From contig JAUPFP010000135.1 in NCBI GenBank assembly GCA_036925085.1, positions 124,001-188,000 of the forward strand: a stretch of DNA of 64,000 nucleotides. The letters are read 5' to 3'. The translations under genes were made by a program, and so were the position numbers. Every line of letters starts with the position of its first letter. Within the stretch, counting starts at the first letter, position 1. Shown here in pieces: positions 62,443 to 64,000 of this stretch. The notes beneath the pieces were generated by a model. That model was given only the letters and a program-made list of their open reading frames with translations. It ran no database searches and was not told the origin of the DNA. Source of the DNA: Brachycybe producta. Taxonomy: Eukaryota; Arthropoda; Diplopoda; Playtdesmida; Andrognathidae.

Positions 62443-64000
62443 TTAAACTTAAACTTCAATTTTAACTTCAATTTCAACTTCAATTTCAACTTCAATTTCA
62501 ATTTCAACTTCAATTTCAACTTCAATTTCAACTTCAATTTCAACTTCAATTTCAACTTCAATTTCAACTTCAATTTCAACTTCAGTTTCAATTTCAATTT
62601 CAACTTCAGTTTCAACTTCAATTTCAACTTCAACTTCTACTTCAATTTCAACTTTAATTTTAACTTCAATTTCAATTTAAAATTCAACTTCAGTTTCAAC
62701 GTCAATTTCAACTTCAATTTCAACTTCAATTTCAACTTCAATTTCAACTTCAATTTTAACTTCAATTTTAACTTCAATTTCAACTTCAATTTCAACTTCA
62801 ATTTCAACTTCAATTTCAACTTCAATTTCAACTTCAATTTCAACTTTAATTTCAACTTCAAACTTCAACTTTAACTTCAACTTCAATTTTAACTACAACT
62901 TAAACTTAAACTTCAATTTCAACTTCAATTTCAACTTCAAGTTCAACTGCAATTTCAATTTAAAATTCAACTTCAGTTTCAACTTCAATTTCAACTTCAA
63001 CTTCAACTTCAATTTCAACTTTAATTTTAACTTCAATTTCAATTTAAAATTCAACTTCAGTTTCAACGTCAATTTCAACTTCAATTTCAACTTCAATTTC
63101 AACTTCAATTTCAACTTCAATTTCAACTTCAATTTCAACTTCAATTTCAACTTCATTTTCAACTTCAATTTCAACTTCAATTTCAACTTCAATTTTAACT
63201 TTAATTTTAACTTCAATTTTAACTTCAATTTCAACTTCGACTTCAACTTCAATTTCAACTTCAATTTCAACTTCAGTTTCAATTTCAATTTCAACTTCAA
63301 TTTCAACTTCAATTTCAACTTCAATTTCAACTTCAATTTCAACTTCAAGTTCAACTGCAATTTCAATTTAAAATTCAACTTCAGTTTCAACTTCAATTTC
63401 AACTTCAATTTCAACTTCAATTTCAACTTCAATTTCAACTTCAATTTCAACTTCAATTTCAACTTCAATTTCAACTTCAATTTTAACTTTAATTTTAACT
63501 TCAATTTTAACTTCAATTTCAACTTCGACTTCAACTTCAATTTCAACTTCAATTTCAACTTCAGTTTCAATTTCAATTTCAACTTCAATTTCAACTTTAA
63601 TTTTAACTTCAATTTCAACTTCATTTTCAACTTCAATTTCAACTTCAATTTCAACTTCAATTTCAACTGCAATTTTAACATTAGTTTCAACTTCAATTTC
63701 AACTTCAATTTCAACTTCAATTTCAACTTCAATTTCAACTTCAATTTCAACTTCATTTTCAACTTCAATTTTAACTTCAATTGAAATTTCTAATTCAATT
63801 TCAACTTCAACTTCAATTTCAACTTCAATTTCAACTTCAATTTCAACTTCAATTTCAACTTCAATTTCAACTTCAATTTCAACTTCAATTTCAACTTCAA
63901 TTTCAACTGCAATTTCAACATTAATTTCAACTTCAATTTCAACTTCAATTTTAACTTTAATTTTAACTTCAATTTTAACTTCAATTTCAACTTCAACTTC
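62443..64000. repeat. B array to the right edge
   Basis: It contains a TTCAAAC shift near 62,857 and an ACTACAAC lead-in followed by TTCAATTTCAAC rather than TTGAAG (as near 35,450 and 42,050). The end marker at 63,779 is a variant, AATTGAAATTTCTA. The array continues past the window. Confidence 0.7.

Larger units (their letters stand above)
20874..63792. repeat. AATTAAAATTTCTA end-marker family (27 copies)
   Basis: Starts: 20874, 23201, 24060, 25230, 26761, 28802 (variant), 30884, 32949, 34983, 36202, 38225, 39419, 40361, 41567, 42786, 44857, 46886, 47204, 49130, 51231, 53079, 56158, 57946, 58798, 60874, 62008, 63779 (variant). The next base splits them into CTAA and CTAG subtypes. CTAG copies are 30884, 34983, 39419, 41567, 53079, 57946, 58798, 60874 and 62008. 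Confidence 0.88.
1..64000. repeat. Satellite DNA: TTCAAY hexamer / 12-bp dimer array filling the window
   Basis: Every line of sequence reads as head-to-tail hexamers TTCAAT and TTCAAC, usually alternating, all in the same orientation. Variants are mostly one-base changes: TTTAAC, TTTAAT, TTAAAC, TTCAGT, TTCATT, TTCACT, TGCAAT, TTCGAC, TTCTAC, TTCAAG and TTGAAG. No stretch of unrelated DNA interrupts it and both ends lie inside the array, so its full length is unknown. Gs on the + strand occur almost only in marker hexamers. Noncoding satellite is the simplest reading. The array could be centromeric, pericentromeric or subtelomeric, and the window does not say which. Confidence 0.98.
18691..64000. 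repeat. Satellite domain B (HOR family B)
   Basis: This domain is defined by TGCAATTTTAACATTAG (about 43 copies), AATTAAAATTTCTA (27 copies including two variants), AACCCTAAC (14 copies), ACTTTATCTTC, and frequent pairs TTTAAC-TTTAAT-TTTAAC. None of these sets occurs in domain A. Blocks B2, B1 and B3 follow one another in that order in several places, with longer runs of shared flanking blocks between them. Distances between successive AATTAAAATTTCTA markers cluster near 2.0-2.1 kb and 1.1-1.2 kb. The domain runs off the right end of the window. Confidence 0.85.

Noticed and set aside
61-63996. Long open reading frames encoding Leu-Lys, Phe-Asn, Val-Glu, Ser-Ile-Ser-Thr or Gln-Phe-Gln-Leu repeats
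   Set aside because: They overlap on both strands in up to five frames, many begin at non-ATG codons inside the repeat, and they end wherever a TTCTAY hexamer or a one-base shift occurs. No signal peptide, domain, ribosome site or non-repeat sequence is present. They follow from the repeat period being a multiple of three.
1-64000. CRISPR array
   Set aside because: There are no unique spacers between constant repeats; the intervening DNA is the same hexamer.
1-64000. Heat-shock-type elements from frequent TTC and GAA
   Set aside because: Heat-shock elements need inverted TTC/GAA units at 5-bp spacing. Here TTC repeats directly at 6 bp, and at the dyads GAA and TTC are separated by one base only.
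1-64000. Centromere or named satellite assignment
   Set aside because: Nothing in the sequence places it on a chromosome, no known centromere-protein box was recognised, and I cannot name the species.
1-64000. tRNA, rRNA, transposon or viral insertion
   Set aside because: I read through both strands for any stretch not made of TTCAAY-type hexamers and found none longer than about 15 bases.
1-64000. Wholly artificial or error-made sequence
   Set aside because: Private variants shared at exact offsets between copies, and 12-bp length steps, are what real satellite turnover gives. Local assembly duplications cannot be excluded without reads.

Overview
The whole 64 kb window is one unbroken satellite array. 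Every part of it is built from the hexamer TTCAAY (Y = C or T), mostly as the alternating 12-bp dimer TTCAATTTCAAC. I see no unique-sequence island, protein gene, RNA gene, transposon, CRISPR array or recognisable promoter. The + strand is almost free of G, and the pure dimer has 5 T, 4 A, 3 C and 0 G. Such scale, nested higher-order structure and lack of genes point to eukaryotic heterochromatin (centromeric, pericentromeric or subtelomeric). Nothing in the window identifies the species or the chromosomal position.

Layout. Domain A (about 1-18,690) and domain B (about 18,691-64,000) share the hexamer but carry different diagnostic variant hexamers, so they are two higher-order-repeat (HOR) families. 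Domain A has blocks A1 (CGAC / TAAACTGCAA / CTTCCATTTT), A2 (TTCAATTTCAAATTGAA ... ACTACAAC ... TTGAAG) and A4 (TTCAAACTAAATTT). Its private marker is the dyad CTTCAATTTTAAATTGAAG, seen 19 times and last at 17,436. Domain B has block B2 (GACTGC then AACCCTAAC), B1 (paired TTGAAG dyads exactly 72 bp apart, ending in AATTAAAATTTCTA) and B3 (GTAC, GACTGC, AACCCTAAC). The commonest order is B2-B1-B3. Between about 19.47 and 22.2 kb, near the A/B boundary, single-base indels are much denser than elsewhere.

How it evolves. Copies of the same block differ in length almost entirely by multiples of 12 bp, and nearly all other spacings are multiples of 6. Exceptions trace to a recurrent 7-mer TTCAAAC, which adds one base, or to a few point indels. 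Several tandem duplications can be read directly: offsets 883, 372, 1,357, 451 and 3,111 bp in A; 2,701, about 4,150, about 2,140, 318, 108 and 852 bp in B. This fits growth by unequal exchange or slippage in register with the 12-mer.

Coding. The repeat period is a multiple of three and its only frequent stop (TGA) lies in one minus-strand frame, so five of six frames are open for long stretches. They would give Phe-Asn, Ser-Ile-Ser-Thr and Gln-Phe-Gln-Leu repeats on + and Leu-Lys and Val-Glu-Ile-Glu repeats on -. I treat these as by-products of the repeat and report no CDS.
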